The notes under the pieces: model-generated
The model's database searches: none
Told to the model about the DNA's origin: nothing
What the model saw: the letters and a program-made list of their open reading frames with translations, nothing else
Shown here: positions 56,975 to 63,564 of the stretch, piece by piece
Position numbering within the stretch: the stretch's first letter is position 1
Layout of the letters: each line of letters begins with the position of its first letter
DNA from: a virus
Length of the DNA: 64,000 nucleotides
Reading direction: 5' to 3' (one strand)
IMG/VR virus record: IMGVR_UViG_3300045919_000097
Location: 1-64,000 of that record
Position numbers and translations under genes: made by a program

Positions 56975-57172
56975 TTAATCTCTCCACTCATTAGTCGGCA
57001 AATGCTTGGTGACATCAACGTGGTTTTTGTGTCGCTTCTCGAATGGTATCATTGTCTCTTTGGTCTTAAATCTATGATTGTTTGCGCATACACGCACTCT
57101 ATGCGGCGTACCGTCTGGCTGAATACGTGTGGACTCCACTGCGGTCCATGCTTTACACTCAGGGCATTTCAT
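56975..57172 (-). CDS. NrdR-like zinc-ribbon mini protein
   Basis: 65 residues from ATG at 57172 with AGGAG upstream. KCPECKAW near the start and VCANNHRFKTKETMIP form a zinc ribbon closely resembling the N-terminal domain of the ribonucleotide-reductase repressor NrdR (CPxC...RRR...CxxCxxRFxTxE), but with the second CxxC altered to CANNH. The ATP-cone domain of NrdR is missing. It overlaps the next upstream gene by 14 nt. It may act as a small DNA-binding or decoy protein; this is inference. Confidence 0.6.
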   Translation of the reverse strand: MKCPECKAWTAVESTRIQPDGTPHRVRVCANNHRFKTKETMIPFEKRHKNHVDVTKHLPTNEWRD

Positions 57173-57590
57173 CAATGGCTCCTATTCTGATGAGTGGTGC
57201 ACTTAATGCTTGTGCAAGGTCAAGCATTGCAGCCTTGAAGGCATTGTCTGTCTCCACAAGGCGATCCTTCCAGAACAGATCACCATTGGGAGCAATTCGG
57301 ATTACCTCTATGAGTGTGTCGTTCCTGATGGTTAAAATGTCAGGTGTAGCAGCAGGTGCTGTTGACTGGCAAATGGCGGTTGTTGTGAACACTCGACGCT
57401 CAGTGCCAAACACTCGACCAACTTCTTGCTGAAACGGTGTAGGAGCCAACGCCTGCTCAAGTGCTGTCTGTAGTGCTGCACGAGATTCCAAATAGGTTTT
57501 GTCGGTTCTGTCATGGCATACGTCCCAATCAACCGTGCCAGCCAAATCGTCAGCCATCTGATCTGCCAATCGCATCAGTTGTTCAATCAT
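57159..57590 (-). CDS. Hypothetical early protein
   Basis: 143 residues. The N-terminal half has helices with a Cys/His (VDWDVCHDRTDKTYLESRAALQTALEQAL). The C-terminal half carries ILTIRNDTLIEVIRIAPNGDLFWKDRLVETDNAFKAAMLDLAQAL, a conserved block of many small early phage proteins of unknown role. It overlaps its upstream neighbour by 4 nt and the zinc-ribbon gene by 14 nt. No enzymatic motif. Confidence 0.62.
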   Translation of the reverse strand: MIEQLMRLADQMADDLAGTVDWDVCHDRTDKTYLESRAALQTALEQALAPTPFQQEVGRVFGTERRVFTTTAICQSTAPAATPDILTIRNDTLIEVIRIAPNGDLFWKDRLVETDNAFKAAMLDLAQALSAPLIRIGAIDEMP

Positions 57591-58054
57591 GTCTGTTCCT
57601 TTCTTGCGCGTATGGCGGCGGCAAAGTCATGCAACCACTGTGCGTTTACGGTTACTTCCCCAAAGGGAGTGCTTTCCCCACCTTCTGGAAAACAATTTTC
57701 GATTTCTTCAAACGTCAATGGCGCACGCTCCCGCAACACTGCTGCGACTACTACTTCGCGGAGTTGGGTGGCTGTGTAGATAGGTTGCCAATCAAGTTGC
57801 GGTGAACACATGGCTTTGGTTTCTGGCCTTGCAAACATCCAATAGCCTTCCAGCTTCGGGTTTGGCTCTAACCATTGCCGATACCCAACAGGCTCCGGCA
57901 TCTCCACACCCGCCAGCAGTTCAGCAGTCCACTGTTCGCGCAGGAGGGCGGCGAAGCGGTCAACAAAACTTGCTGGTATGTTTCTGAAAAACTGATAGCC
58001 ACCTATTTCAACAATTGACGCACCTGTTTGCTCGGCCAGTTCAATGTTGGTCAT
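57587..58054 (-). CDS. Hypothetical early protein
   Basis: 155 residues from ATG at 58054, chosen because AGGAG lies before it and it overlaps the upstream stop. Segments GASIVEIGGYQFFRNIPASFVDRFAALLREQ, GYRQWLEPNPKLEGYWMF and PIYTATQLREVVVAAVLRER are typical of phage early-region filler proteins with a shared YTATQL motif. No catalytic residues. It is coupled to both neighbours. Function unknown. Confidence 0.6.
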   Translation of the reverse strand: MTNIELAEQTGASIVEIGGYQFFRNIPASFVDRFAALLREQWTAELLAGVEMPEPVGYRQWLEPNPKLEGYWMFARPETKAMCSPQLDWQPIYTATQLREVVVAAVLRERAPLTFEEIENCFPEGGESTPFGEVTVNAQWLHDFAAAIRARKEQT

Positions 58055-58821
58055 TCTTTGCTCCTGATGTTGTGGGCGGCTAACTGATTGCTGCAAAAAT
58101 CCCCTTCGTTGACCCAACAAAGAATTGTGTCGCCAGCATTGGTCAGTGCGTTGGTTGGCATATTGATGTTGTGGCCCCACATTATTTTTTCTTTGTCCAT
58201 CGTCACGCGCTCCATGCGAATCGGCTGCGGCTCACTGGCTGGCTGTGCTGGCGCTGCGCGAAGGTCAACGTCCTGATGACTTGTGGCAATCTGGCATGAG
58301 TTGCATATCACCGCTTCCGCTTCTTCTTTGGTGGCAAAGCGTTTCCCTCTGTGAGGGTCGGTATTGAAAAAACGGCAATCAACCTTCCCTTCGCCGGTAT
58401 ACCAACCGCACCATGCGCTCGTGCATTCAATCATCCAGTAAGTCTGTGGCACCGGCTCCACCGGCTTGCACACTTCATCTATTTGGTCTTTAGTCATCAT
58501 GTCTTTCATTGCAATCACCGAGAGTGCGATGGCTTTTTGTGGGGTGTCTGCCCATGCGTCTGCATAAGCGTCTTGCGGGATGTCAATCGCTCCAGAAAAC
58601 CAACCGCCTTGTTTTGGGTAGTGCATCGGGAATGCTTCGTACCTTTCCGCTATCGGCCCGATGACGTTCCAGTCGCGGTAGTCGAATGCGTACCACTGCG
58701 GGTATCCACTTTGGTCATCGCCAATATCAATCATAAAGTGGTCAATCCACCAACTACCGAAGTCGTCTTCTGCCCACCCAATCGCCAGCGCGAGGGCTTT
58801 GGATATTTCAAGGTCGGTCAT
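58051..58821 (-). CDS. Phage ABA-sandwich-like early protein
   Basis: 256 residues from ATG at 58821 with GGAGG upstream. Residues 1-125 (TDLEISKALALAIGWAEDDFG, WYAFDYRDWNVIGPIAERYEAFPMHY, DAWADTPQKAIALSVIAMKD) match the phage ABA sandwich domain pattern. The middle has CTSAWCGWYTG and KEEAEAVICNSC cysteine pairs (possible zinc site), and the C-terminus has INMPTNALTNAGDTILCWVNEG. The three parts look like an assembly of early-protein modules. Function not known. Confidence 0.62.
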   Translation of the reverse strand: MTDLEISKALALAIGWAEDDFGSWWIDHFMIDIGDDQSGYPQWYAFDYRDWNVIGPIAERYEAFPMHYPKQGGWFSGAIDIPQDAYADAWADTPQKAIALSVIAMKDMMTKDQIDEVCKPVEPVPQTYWMIECTSAWCGWYTGEGKVDCRFFNTDPHRGKRFATKEEAEAVICNSCQIATSHQDVDLRAAPAQPASEPQPIRMERVTMDKEKIMWGHNINMPTNALTNAGDTILCWVNEGDFCSNQLAAHNIRSKE

Positions 58822-58976
58822 GTCATGATCCTCCGCGCAGCCCAGCCAACGCCTTTGATGCAAAACCACACGCATATCATTACGATTGATCCTAGCCATG
58901 CTAGGAGGATCCCAATGTAAAAGATGATGAACAAGATACCGGCAATGCCGTACTTGATTGAGTCCCAAAGTGTCAT
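58818..58976 (-). CDS. Small membrane protein
   Basis: 52 residues: a short start (TLWDSIKYG), then a nearly continuous hydrophobic stretch (IAGILFIIFYIGILLAWLG, SIVMICVWFCI) sufficient for one or two membrane helices, and a basic end (KGVGWAARRI). A perfect GGAGG lies eight bases before the ATG at 58976, inside the upstream gene, and 4-nt overlaps join it to both neighbours. It is a likely early inner-membrane protein, possibly for superinfection exclusion or host membrane takeover. No homologue recognised. Confidence 0.68.
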   Translation of the reverse strand: MTLWDSIKYGIAGILFIIFYIGILLAWLGSIVMICVWFCIKGVGWAARRIMT

Positions 58977-59194
58977 TTCACCGCCTCCAGTTTTCTGTTG
59001 ATCCGTGCAATCACCTCATTAAAGTATTCCCGTTCAGCTTCAAGATCCTCAAGGTCCTCTGCGTATTCATTGACGTCTGGGCAACTTCCCATTTGCGTAT
59101 GCAAGTCAGAAATAGCAAGCTCCAAAGCACGGCGCAACATTTCCAACGATTTCTTGCCGGTGAATGTGATATTTGGTGTGCGAGCTTTTGTCAT
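58973..59194 (-). CDS. Small hypothetical protein
   Basis: 73 residues, helical, with an acidic middle (SCPDVNEYAEDLEDLEAEREYFNEVIARIN) preceded by a basic start. It is likely a two-helix coiled-coil hairpin. It overlaps both neighbours by 4 nt in the early cluster. Function unknown. Confidence 0.6.
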   Translation of the reverse strand: MTKARTPNITFTGKKSLEMLRRALELAISDLHTQMGSCPDVNEYAEDLEDLEAEREYFNEVIARINRKLEAVK

Positions 59195-59382
59195 GCTTGC
59201 CTCTTTGCTTTGTCTGTACCCAGCAGCGTTTTCTGGTAGGCGGGTTTACGGTGTTCAGCGCAGCAGACAAGGATGATGTCGTCGCCACGAAACCAGCTGG
59301 TCTCTATGGCAAACCGCTTTGACATCTTAGATGGGCATCCTGGATAGTCACATGGACGTGCCTGAGCTTGCTTTTTGGTCAC
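59191..59382 (-). CDS. Small putative zinc-binding protein
   Basis: 63 residues with CDYPGCPSKM near residues 11-20 and VCCAEHRK near 39-46: CxxxxC and CCxxH are a plausible zinc site. Basic overall (pI expected high). It overlaps both neighbours by 4 nt. No family identified; size and cysteines resemble phage early zinc-knuckle proteins. Confidence 0.58.
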   Translation of the reverse strand: MTKKQAQARPCDYPGCPSKMSKRFAIETSWFRGDDIILVCCAEHRKPAYQKTLLGTDKAKRQA

Positions 59383-59651
59383 TTTGGATCCTTGTTACAA
59401 GGACATTCTGCAGCGCCCAAATACTTTCCATTTGGCTGCAGTGGATTTTGATCTGAGCACCATGATTTATGCATTAAATCCTTGTTCTGGATCCTGCGGC
59501 CATCGGTCTTGTCGTAGACGCATGGGCAGGTGTACATGGCAATGTAGTTGGCCTTCTTGCCAGCTTGGCGCTGCTCAGGAATTACCTGAGAGACCGGTAT
59601 GTTGAACATCTCAGCAGCCTTCATGGCGTGAGGATCTTGATCAGAGTACAT
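59379..59651 (-). CDS. Mini protein with a DNA polymerase I O-helix (motif B) segment
   Basis: 90 residues from ATG at 59651, overlapping the upstream stop by 11 nt. Residues 6-40 align without gaps to the fingers of E. coli DNA polymerase I before and through the O-helix. D6 and H8 match the D-x-H, AAEMF matches AAEVF, EQR is identical, and R28, K32, N35, Y36 and Y40 fall at the spacing of R754, K758, N761, F762 and Y766. The remaining 50 residues are unrelated and hold a CPC...C...CPC cysteine set. No palm domain or motif A/C is present, so it cannot be a polymerase. Remnant, decoy or replisome-binding peptide are possibilities. Confidence 0.65.
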   Translation of the reverse strand: MYSDQDPHAMKAAEMFNIPVSQVIPEQRQAGKKANYIAMYTCPCVYDKTDGRRIQNKDLMHKSWCSDQNPLQPNGKYLGAAECPCNKDPK

Positions 59652-59820
59652 TCTGCAGTTCCAGTGTCTTGTCCATGAGATCCCGAGTTGCTTCCATCTC
59701 AGTGGCTCCGCGGCCAACAGGCGCATTTGGATTCTCGTAATCGTGATTGTTCCACACCGCAGACCAGTCAAAGTCACGGCATGGGACAGGAGGATTTTCA
59801 AAGATTGTTATGATTGTCAT
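59641..59820 (-). CDS. Small hypothetical protein, probably leaderless
   Basis: 59 residues from ATG at 59820 to TGA at 59641. It contains PCRDFDWSAVWNNHDYENPNAPVGRGATEMEATRDLMDKTLEL, the pattern of a common short phage protein (DWSA...GYGATExEAxxDL). The -10 box of promoter P7 ends seven bases before the A of the start codon, so the mRNA would begin at the ATG with no ribosome-binding site. Overlap with the next gene supports a real coding pair. Confidence 0.7.
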   Translation of the reverse strand: MTIITIFENPPVPCRDFDWSAVWNNHDYENPNAPVGRGATEMEATRDLMDKTLELQNVL

Positions 59821-59826
59821 GCTGCA

Positions 59827-59855
59827 ATTATATCAAGCAATTGATGTGATGTAAA
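59827..59855 (-). promoter_or_regulatory. Early sigma-70 promoter P7
   Basis: Minus strand: TTTACA (59855-59850), 17-bp spacer, extended -10 TGATATAAT ending at 59827. The upstream box is diverged (AACTAGATG). The distance to the start codon at 59820 predicts a leaderless transcript for 59641-59820 and the following run of overlapping early genes. Confidence 0.85.
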
Positions 59856-59865
59856 CATCTAGTTG

Positions 59866-59882
59866 AAAGGGCCGAAGCCCTT
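59866..59882 (-). terminator. Hairpin after the DUF932 gene
   Basis: Minus-strand AAGGGC-TTCG-GCCCTT: a 6-bp stem with the very stable UUCG tetraloop, followed by TCAACT, only a weak T-run. It lies between the DUF932 stop at 59887 and promoter P7, so it is a probable weak terminator or 3' stabiliser. Confidence 0.6.
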
Positions 59883-59886
59883 CCAT

Positions 59887-60855
59887 TTAGACCGTAGCTA
59901 GAGCCCGTTCGAATGCAGTGCTCTTGAGAGCATCGCCGCGACCAAACCATGCAGATGCCAGACGAGCATCGACAGTCTGCGACCGTGCAGAGTGATCGAC
60001 GAACTCCGTCACGCCGTTGACCAGACCCCACATGGTGCCGTTGGCGCCGAGCAAGGTTCCGCCCATGGCAGACTTGGTGAACAGATCCATGATCTTGGTG
60101 AACTGGCGGCTCTTGCGAACGTTTTCACCAAGGACCGTTTTGGTATCAACCAAGAGAGACTCGACGAACTCGCCAGCAGCCATGTTGCTGACCTGCTTCT
60201 TAGCCAGTGAACGTGCAGCCAGCATGAACTTGCTGAACTCGCCAGTAGCCAAGCCAAGCTCAGCCTTTGCATCTTCAGGACGGAAGACGCTGGTGTGCTT
60301 CAGCGTGAAGCTCTTGTTAGCATCCTTAGTCAGAGCCATCGACAAGGTGTTGTTGCACACGACACGGACGGTGGTGAACTTGGCAGTTGTTGCCAGAGTA
60401 CCATCGCAGCTGGTAGACAGAAGCAGATAACCACCGACACGGTCTTCGCCCATGACCACCGCATCGCCGCCGATTTTAGCCAGTGCCCAGAAGCGCTTGC
60501 CATCAAACAACACGCCTGCAGTATTGAGGACATAACCGTTGGCCTGAGTAAGGTCACGGAAGAATTCAAGCACTTCGCCCGGCTGGACGATCTTGTACTT
60601 GGGCGATACGATGCCAAGAGCAGCCTTCGTGTCAGAGCGGAACAGAACATGTGCGCCTTCAAAGATCTGCTGTTTATCGCCTTCGCCGTAACGGACGCGG
60701 CTGCGTTTGACAGCCCAGTCCATGCCAGCAGCCTGCTTCCAGGTCTCGATCGATGCACCAGCTTCCAGGGATTGGCCCAGACCATGCCACGGGGTTTCGC
60801 CCACGTAAGCCATTTCAGCAAACCCGTTTTTACGAGTAGATACAGCAGCAACCAT
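59887..60855 (-). CDS. DUF932 (phage/plasmid-like) protein
   Basis: 322 residues matching DUF932 (PF06067, TIGR03299): YVGETPWHGLGQSLEAGASIETWKQAAGMDWAV, FRSDTKAALGIVSPKYKIVQPGEVLEFF, TSCDGTLATTAKFTTVRVVCNNTLSMAL and GTMWGLVNGVTEFVDH near the C-terminus. It is very common on phages and plasmids. Its function is unproven, though a DNA-modification or repair link has been suggested. It has its own promoter (P5), a 5' hairpin and a GCTGAGGA leader, so it is probably abundant early. Confidence 0.85.
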   Translation of the reverse strand: MVAAVSTRKNGFAEMAYVGETPWHGLGQSLEAGASIETWKQAAGMDWAVKRSRVRYGEGDKQQIFEGAHVLFRSDTKAALGIVSPKYKIVQPGEVLEFFRDLTQANGYVLNTAGVLFDGKRFWALAKIGGDAVVMGEDRVGGYLLLSTSCDGTLATTAKFTTVRVVCNNTLSMALTKDANKSFTLKHTSVFRPEDAKAELGLATGEFSKFMLAARSLAKKQVSNMAAGEFVESLLVDTKTVLGENVRKSRQFTKIMDLFTKSAMGGTLLGANGTMWGLVNGVTEFVDHSARSQTVDARLASAWFGRGDALKSTAFERALATV

Positions 60856-60884
60856 TTTTAATCCTCAGCTTTCATTCACGTTGT

Positions 60885-60901
60885 ACCGCAATATCGCGGT
60901 A
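60885..60901 (-). promoter_or_regulatory. 5'-terminal mRNA hairpin of the DUF932 leader
   Basis: Minus-strand TACCGC pairs with GCGGTA around a 6-nt AT-rich loop, beginning at the predicted transcript start of P5 (about 60902). It is followed by the GCTGAGGATT leader and the ATG at 60855. Confidence 0.6.
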
Positions 60902-60908
60902 TGAGTGT

Positions 60909-60937
60909 ATTGTATCAAGCTCCCAGGTATTTGTAAA
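60909..60937 (-). promoter_or_regulatory. Early sigma-70 promoter P5
   Basis: Minus strand: TTTACA (60937-60932), 17-bp spacer, extended -10 TGATACAAT ending at 60909, with the shared upstream box CAAATATCTG. It drives the DUF932 gene. Confidence 0.88.
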
Positions 60938-60965
60938 CAGATATTTGTGGGAATTTCAAAAATTT

Positions 60966-61127
60966 TTACTGCCAAGGAGACCGCTTCGGCGCCCGCTTGA
61001 ATTTAGGCAGCTGCTTAACCCGTATCCATCGACCGTTGTCACAAACCCACTTAGTGCCGTTGGGATCTTCCACAAGCCTTGGCTGCTGGAGATGCTTCAC
61101 GATGAACTGAATGGGATCTTGTGTCAT
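60966..61127 (-). CDS. Small basic hypothetical protein coupled to ligase
   Basis: 53 residues from ATG at 61127, overlapping the ligase stop (ATGA). The sequence is TQDPIQFIVKHLQQPRLVEDPNG, then TKWVCDNGRWIRVKQLPKFKRAPKRSPWQ: Trp- and Lys/Arg-rich, pointing to nucleic-acid contact. It ends just before promoter P5. It may be a ligase accessory; no family recognised. Confidence 0.6.
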   Translation of the reverse strand: MTQDPIQFIVKHLQQPRLVEDPNGTKWVCDNGRWIRVKQLPKFKRAPKRSPWQ

Positions 61128-62023
61128 GACATGTCTTCCTTAGCTCTGAACCCTTTGAACACTGGAAACCGTGGAGCATCCTTGCAGCCGACTGGGAAGT
61201 ACTTGTAGGTCAGGACTTTTCCAATGAGCTTGGGGTCTCCCCAGATTGCAGCCCTTTGTGCGTCAGTAAAACCTGAGCCAACACCAAACTCCATTCCTTT
61301 GAAAGGTCCATTGATTCCGCGGACTTGGAGAGTACCCATAGTGTTCGTACCAACCATGCCGGACTTTTTGCTTGAGCGTTCAAGCTGGCCAAGAGCGTTC
61401 TTGATAGCCGTGTTACCATTGTGTAGTTTCTCTTCCATGCCTATCACAACAGCTTCGGCATCTGCAAAGCGTTTTAGCTTGATCAATGCTCCTTCGTTGA
61501 GTGTAGACCTGCCTTGCTTGTATTGTGACCCTAGGGACCTCATAATGAGTCCCTCGTACCCTTCTGTCAGGTAATGTTCTTCCAGTTTGAGGAGCTGCTC
61601 GGCACTATAGATGATGTGCTGCTTGACCTGGATGATGTTTTCAGTTCCACACATGCCGGCTAGCTTGACCTCAAGCCTCTGGTCTCTGTCTTGGAACGAT
61701 GCCATGCGGTCGTACAGGTCAAACACGTGGAACTTGAAGTCAGGTTCTCCAGCTTTAGACATGACTGCAGACTGGGTTGTCTGGAACACATCCTTGGCCG
61801 TTGGCGACCCGACAATCAATTCACCGTCCAACCCATCGAGTTTGAGGAACAAACCCAGGCTCTTTTGGATATGGACGTTTGGTATTGGCTTTAGGTTTCG
61901 GCTGACTAACTGGCCATCCTGAACTAAGCACCGTACCCCATCTAATTTCGCCGATACGGCCACGGGGTACGTTAGTTGCTGTGGATCTCTTATAGTTACG
62001 CCGAGCATTGGCTTGAATTTCAC
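61124..62023 (-). CDS. ATP-dependent DNA ligase
   Basis: 299 residues from GTG at 62023, preferred because GGGAGGGG lies just upstream and the codon overlaps the J-domain gene stop. It has the nucleotidyltransferase motifs: SAKLDGVRC (catalytic Lys of KxDG), SRNLKPIPN (Ia), LDGELIVG (III), FHVFDLYD (IIIa), TEGYEGLIMRS (IV) and LIKLKRFADAE (V). A C-terminal OB-fold follows with LQVRGINGPFKGMEFGVGSGF. A small replicative/repair ligase of the T7 class that seals nicks using ATP. It is followed by a coupled small basic protein. Confidence 0.93.
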   Translation of the reverse strand: MKFKPMLGVTIRDPQQLTYPVAVSAKLDGVRCLVQDGQLVSRNLKPIPNVHIQKSLGLFLKLDGLDGELIVGSPTAKDVFQTTQSAVMSKAGEPDFKFHVFDLYDRMASFQDRDQRLEVKLAGMCGTENIIQVKQHIIYSAEQLLKLEEHYLTEGYEGLIMRSLGSQYKQGRSTLNEGALIKLKRFADAEAVVIGMEEKLHNGNTAIKNALGQLERSSKKSGMVGTNTMGTLQVRGINGPFKGMEFGVGSGFTDAQRAAIWGDPKLIGKVLTYKYFPVGCKDAPRFPVFKGFRAKEDMS

Positions 62024-62304
62024 CGGCCCCTCCCTTCGCATTTGGGGCAGCGCATTTCGTGGCGATTGAAGCCTTTGCCGGCTTCGATTTTTCCCGTCCC
62101 ATCACAGTTTTTGCATCTTGCTTCATAATCAGTCTCGTACTTCATTGCCGCTTGGTACGCCTTACGGATCTCGGTAAACACCACAACGTTGGCGTCCGGG
62201 TTACTGTCAGGATGGTGCTGCTTGGCAAGCGTCCTCCATCGTGCTTTCAAGAATTCAGCCCCGCATTTTGGGACAACGCCAAGTATGTTGTGGTGTTTCG
62301 TCAT
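62020..62304 (-). CDS. Mini J-domain protein with half zinc finger
   Basis: 94 residues. Residues 1-55 are a minimal J domain with the HPD motif in KQHHPDSNPDANVVVFTEIRKAYQA, the segment that stimulates DnaK ATPase. Residues 62-94 hold one DnaJ-type zinc half-site (CKNCDGTGKIEAG, then CPKCEGRG). It lacks the Gly/Phe region and substrate-binding domain of full DnaJ. A phage J protein could redirect host DnaK to a replication complex, as the T-antigen J domain does. The coupling to DNA ligase supports a replication role; this is inference. Confidence 0.78.
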   Translation of the reverse strand: MTKHHNILGVVPKCGAEFLKARWRTLAKQHHPDSNPDANVVVFTEIRKAYQAAMKYETDYEARCKNCDGTGKIEAGKGFNRHEMRCPKCEGRGR

Positions 62305-62307
62305 AGT

Positions 62308-62547
62308 TTACTTTTCAGCAGCCTCATCGCCCGTTGAATCTTGGGCACCAAAAATCTCATTGAGATATTCGATCAGCTGATCTTTGGCGACCGGTACTTC
62401 GTGCTCTTCAATCGTCACGTCCTTCTTCTTGACCTCAAACGTGGCAACCATTTCATCACGGGTTTCACGTGCCAATGCATTGGTACCAGCGATCCGTGTC
62501 GCCAGTACCTCGTCACCGTCCTTTGCAATTACCTTATAGCAGCGCAT
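62308..62547 (-). CDS. Small hypothetical early protein
   Basis: 79 residues. It begins RCYKVIAKDGDEVLATRIAGTNALARETRDEMVATFEVKKKDVTIEEHEVPVAKDQLIEYLNEI, an alpha/beta ferredoxin-like pattern common to small phage early proteins, with an acidic tail. A CCTGAGGA leader precedes the ATG at 62547. Function unknown. Confidence 0.62.
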   Translation of the reverse strand: MRCYKVIAKDGDEVLATRIAGTNALARETRDEMVATFEVKKKDVTIEEHEVPVAKDQLIEYLNEIFGAQDSTGDEAAEK

Positions 62548-62586
62548 AGAGATTTCCTCAGGTTCAGCCCAAAATCAGGCAGAAAC

Positions 62587-62838
62587 CTATTCTACGCCGT
62601 CGCTGCTAAGCTTTTTGCCTTTGAGCGCCACCATTCTGTCGTAGTGCACCAAGAGGTCAAGCAAGCCTACTACGATCGGGCGAGCAAGCTCGATGTCCAA
62701 AGGTCCACGCATCTGGAAAACCAGGTCTACCTTCTGGCCTTTTTTCTTGATGACTGCCTGCACGTGGTCGTCGACGATGAGCTCATAGCCGGTGACCTCC
62801 GTGTAGTATGGGTCTACATGCTCACGAATTTGGTGCAC
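62587..62838 (-). CDS. Small hypothetical early protein
   Basis: 83 residues, mixed alpha/beta (VTGYELIVDDHVQAVIKKKGQKVDLVFQMRGPLDIELARPIVVGLLDLLVHYDRM). It overlaps the upstream gene by 17 nt. It resembles small phage early proteins of one-domain type; no family assigned. Confidence 0.58.
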   Translation of the reverse strand: MHQIREHVDPYYTEVTGYELIVDDHVQAVIKKKGQKVDLVFQMRGPLDIELARPIVVGLLDLLVHYDRMVALKGKKLSSDGVE

Positions 62839-62992
62839 TGGGTGTCTCCTGTGGATCTGTGGGTGTAGTAGCTGCTATGGGTTCGCTGACAAACTCCACT
62901 CCATCGATGGTCCACGCCCGTGCAGCAACCAGCTGCGCAAGGTTTGGTATCGGCTTTGGATGGTCGATGACCAGTACAATGACTGTCTTCAT
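62822..62992 (-). CDS. Small hypothetical early protein
   Basis: 56 residues from ATG at 62992. GAGGAG within the end of the upstream gene is the ribosome-binding site, which fixes this start over a longer frame. The product starts KTVIVLVIDHPKPIPNLAQLVAARAWTIDGVEF and ends in a Thr/Pro/Ala tail. One gene overlaps it downstream. Unknown function. Confidence 0.58.
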   Translation of the reverse strand: MKTVIVLVIDHPKPIPNLAQLVAARAWTIDGVEFVSEPIAATTPTDPQETPSAPNS

Positions 62993-62993
62993 T

Positions 62994-63266
62994 TCAGTAC
63001 TCCTCGTCGCGTTCGTACTCAGGATAGTCGGGTTCCATGCCATCAACCACTTTGTTCTGGATCCACTCGATGTCACGAGCAGTCAGGTTCTTGAACTGGT
63101 CAACGCCGTCCTTGTCGATGGCACTCAGCAGCGCGGTATACCCAGGCGAACCCGGATGTTCACGCGTCTGGCACTCTTCCTTCTCAATCTCGAATTCACA
63201 GGTAAGGTCCATGTCGACTTCGTCTTCACCGACAGTCACTGTGATAACTTGAATTAGTCCAGGCAT
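62994..63266 (-). CDS. Acidic hypothetical early protein
   Basis: 90 residues, strongly acidic (VGEDEVDMDLTCEFEIEKEECQ; the C-terminal YPEYERDEEY). Short acidic phage proteins can mimic DNA and inhibit host enzymes, but there is no direct evidence of that here. It has its own promoter (P6), a 5' hairpin and a GCTGAGGAC leader, so it should be abundant immediately after infection. Confidence 0.65.
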   Translation of the reverse strand: MPGLIQVITVTVGEDEVDMDLTCEFEIEKEECQTREHPGSPGYTALLSAIDKDGVDQFKNLTARDIEWIQNKVVDGMEPDYPEYERDEEY

Positions 63267-63285
63267 ATTTGTCCTCAGCAGGTTG

Positions 63286-63302
63286 CCGCATCAATCATGC
63301 GG
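63286..63302 (-). promoter_or_regulatory. 5'-terminal mRNA hairpin of early leader
   Basis: Minus-strand CCGCAT pairs with ATGCGG around a 5-nt loop, beginning at the predicted P6 transcript start (about 63303). It is followed by the GCTGAGGAC leader and the ATG at 63266. Confidence 0.6.
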
Positions 63303-63309
63303 TATGACC

Positions 63310-63338
63310 ATTATACCATGCACCTAGCAGCTTGTAAA
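63310..63338 (-). promoter_or_regulatory. Early sigma-70 promoter P6
   Basis: Minus strand: TTTACA (63338-63333), 17-bp spacer, extended -10 TGGTATAAT ending at 63310, with the shared upstream box AAAATAGTGG. It lies directly after the gene at 63347-63562. Confidence 0.88.
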
Positions 63339-63346
63339 CCACTATT

Positions 63347-63562
63347 TTAGATATACATGAACAAGTCATCCACAATTTCAATTGCTTGTGGGTTCTTGTA
63401 GTCTACTTTTCTTGCTGTACCATTGGCATACGGAGGATCGTTCTGCATACTGGGATCCTTCATGGCTTTTCTGATAGCTGCAGCACGTGACATCTCATCA
63501 ACAATTTTGATACAGGTGTGTAGGCCATCAACTTTTGGCCGGCGAATAACTAAGTACATCAT
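63347..63562 (-). CDS. Small hypothetical early protein
   Basis: 71 residues. YLVIRRPKVDGLHTCIKIVDEMSRAAAIRKAMKDPSM is a beta-beta-alpha pattern; the end KNPQAIEIVDDLFMYI is conserved-looking. No ribosome-binding site is obvious; it follows the DUF2786-type gene by two bases and is probably coupled to it. Unknown function. Confidence 0.58.
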   Translation of the reverse strand: MMYLVIRRPKVDGLHTCIKIVDEMSRAAAIRKAMKDPSMQNDPPYANGTARKVDYKNPQAIEIVDDLFMYI

Positions 63563-63564
63563 GT

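Noticed and set aside
59652-59801. N-terminal 50 codons of the longer frame upstream of the O-helix protein
   Set aside because: The stretch overlaps the better-supported 59-residue gene in another frame (promoter P7, typical phage sequence). The O-helix protein starts at 59651 instead.
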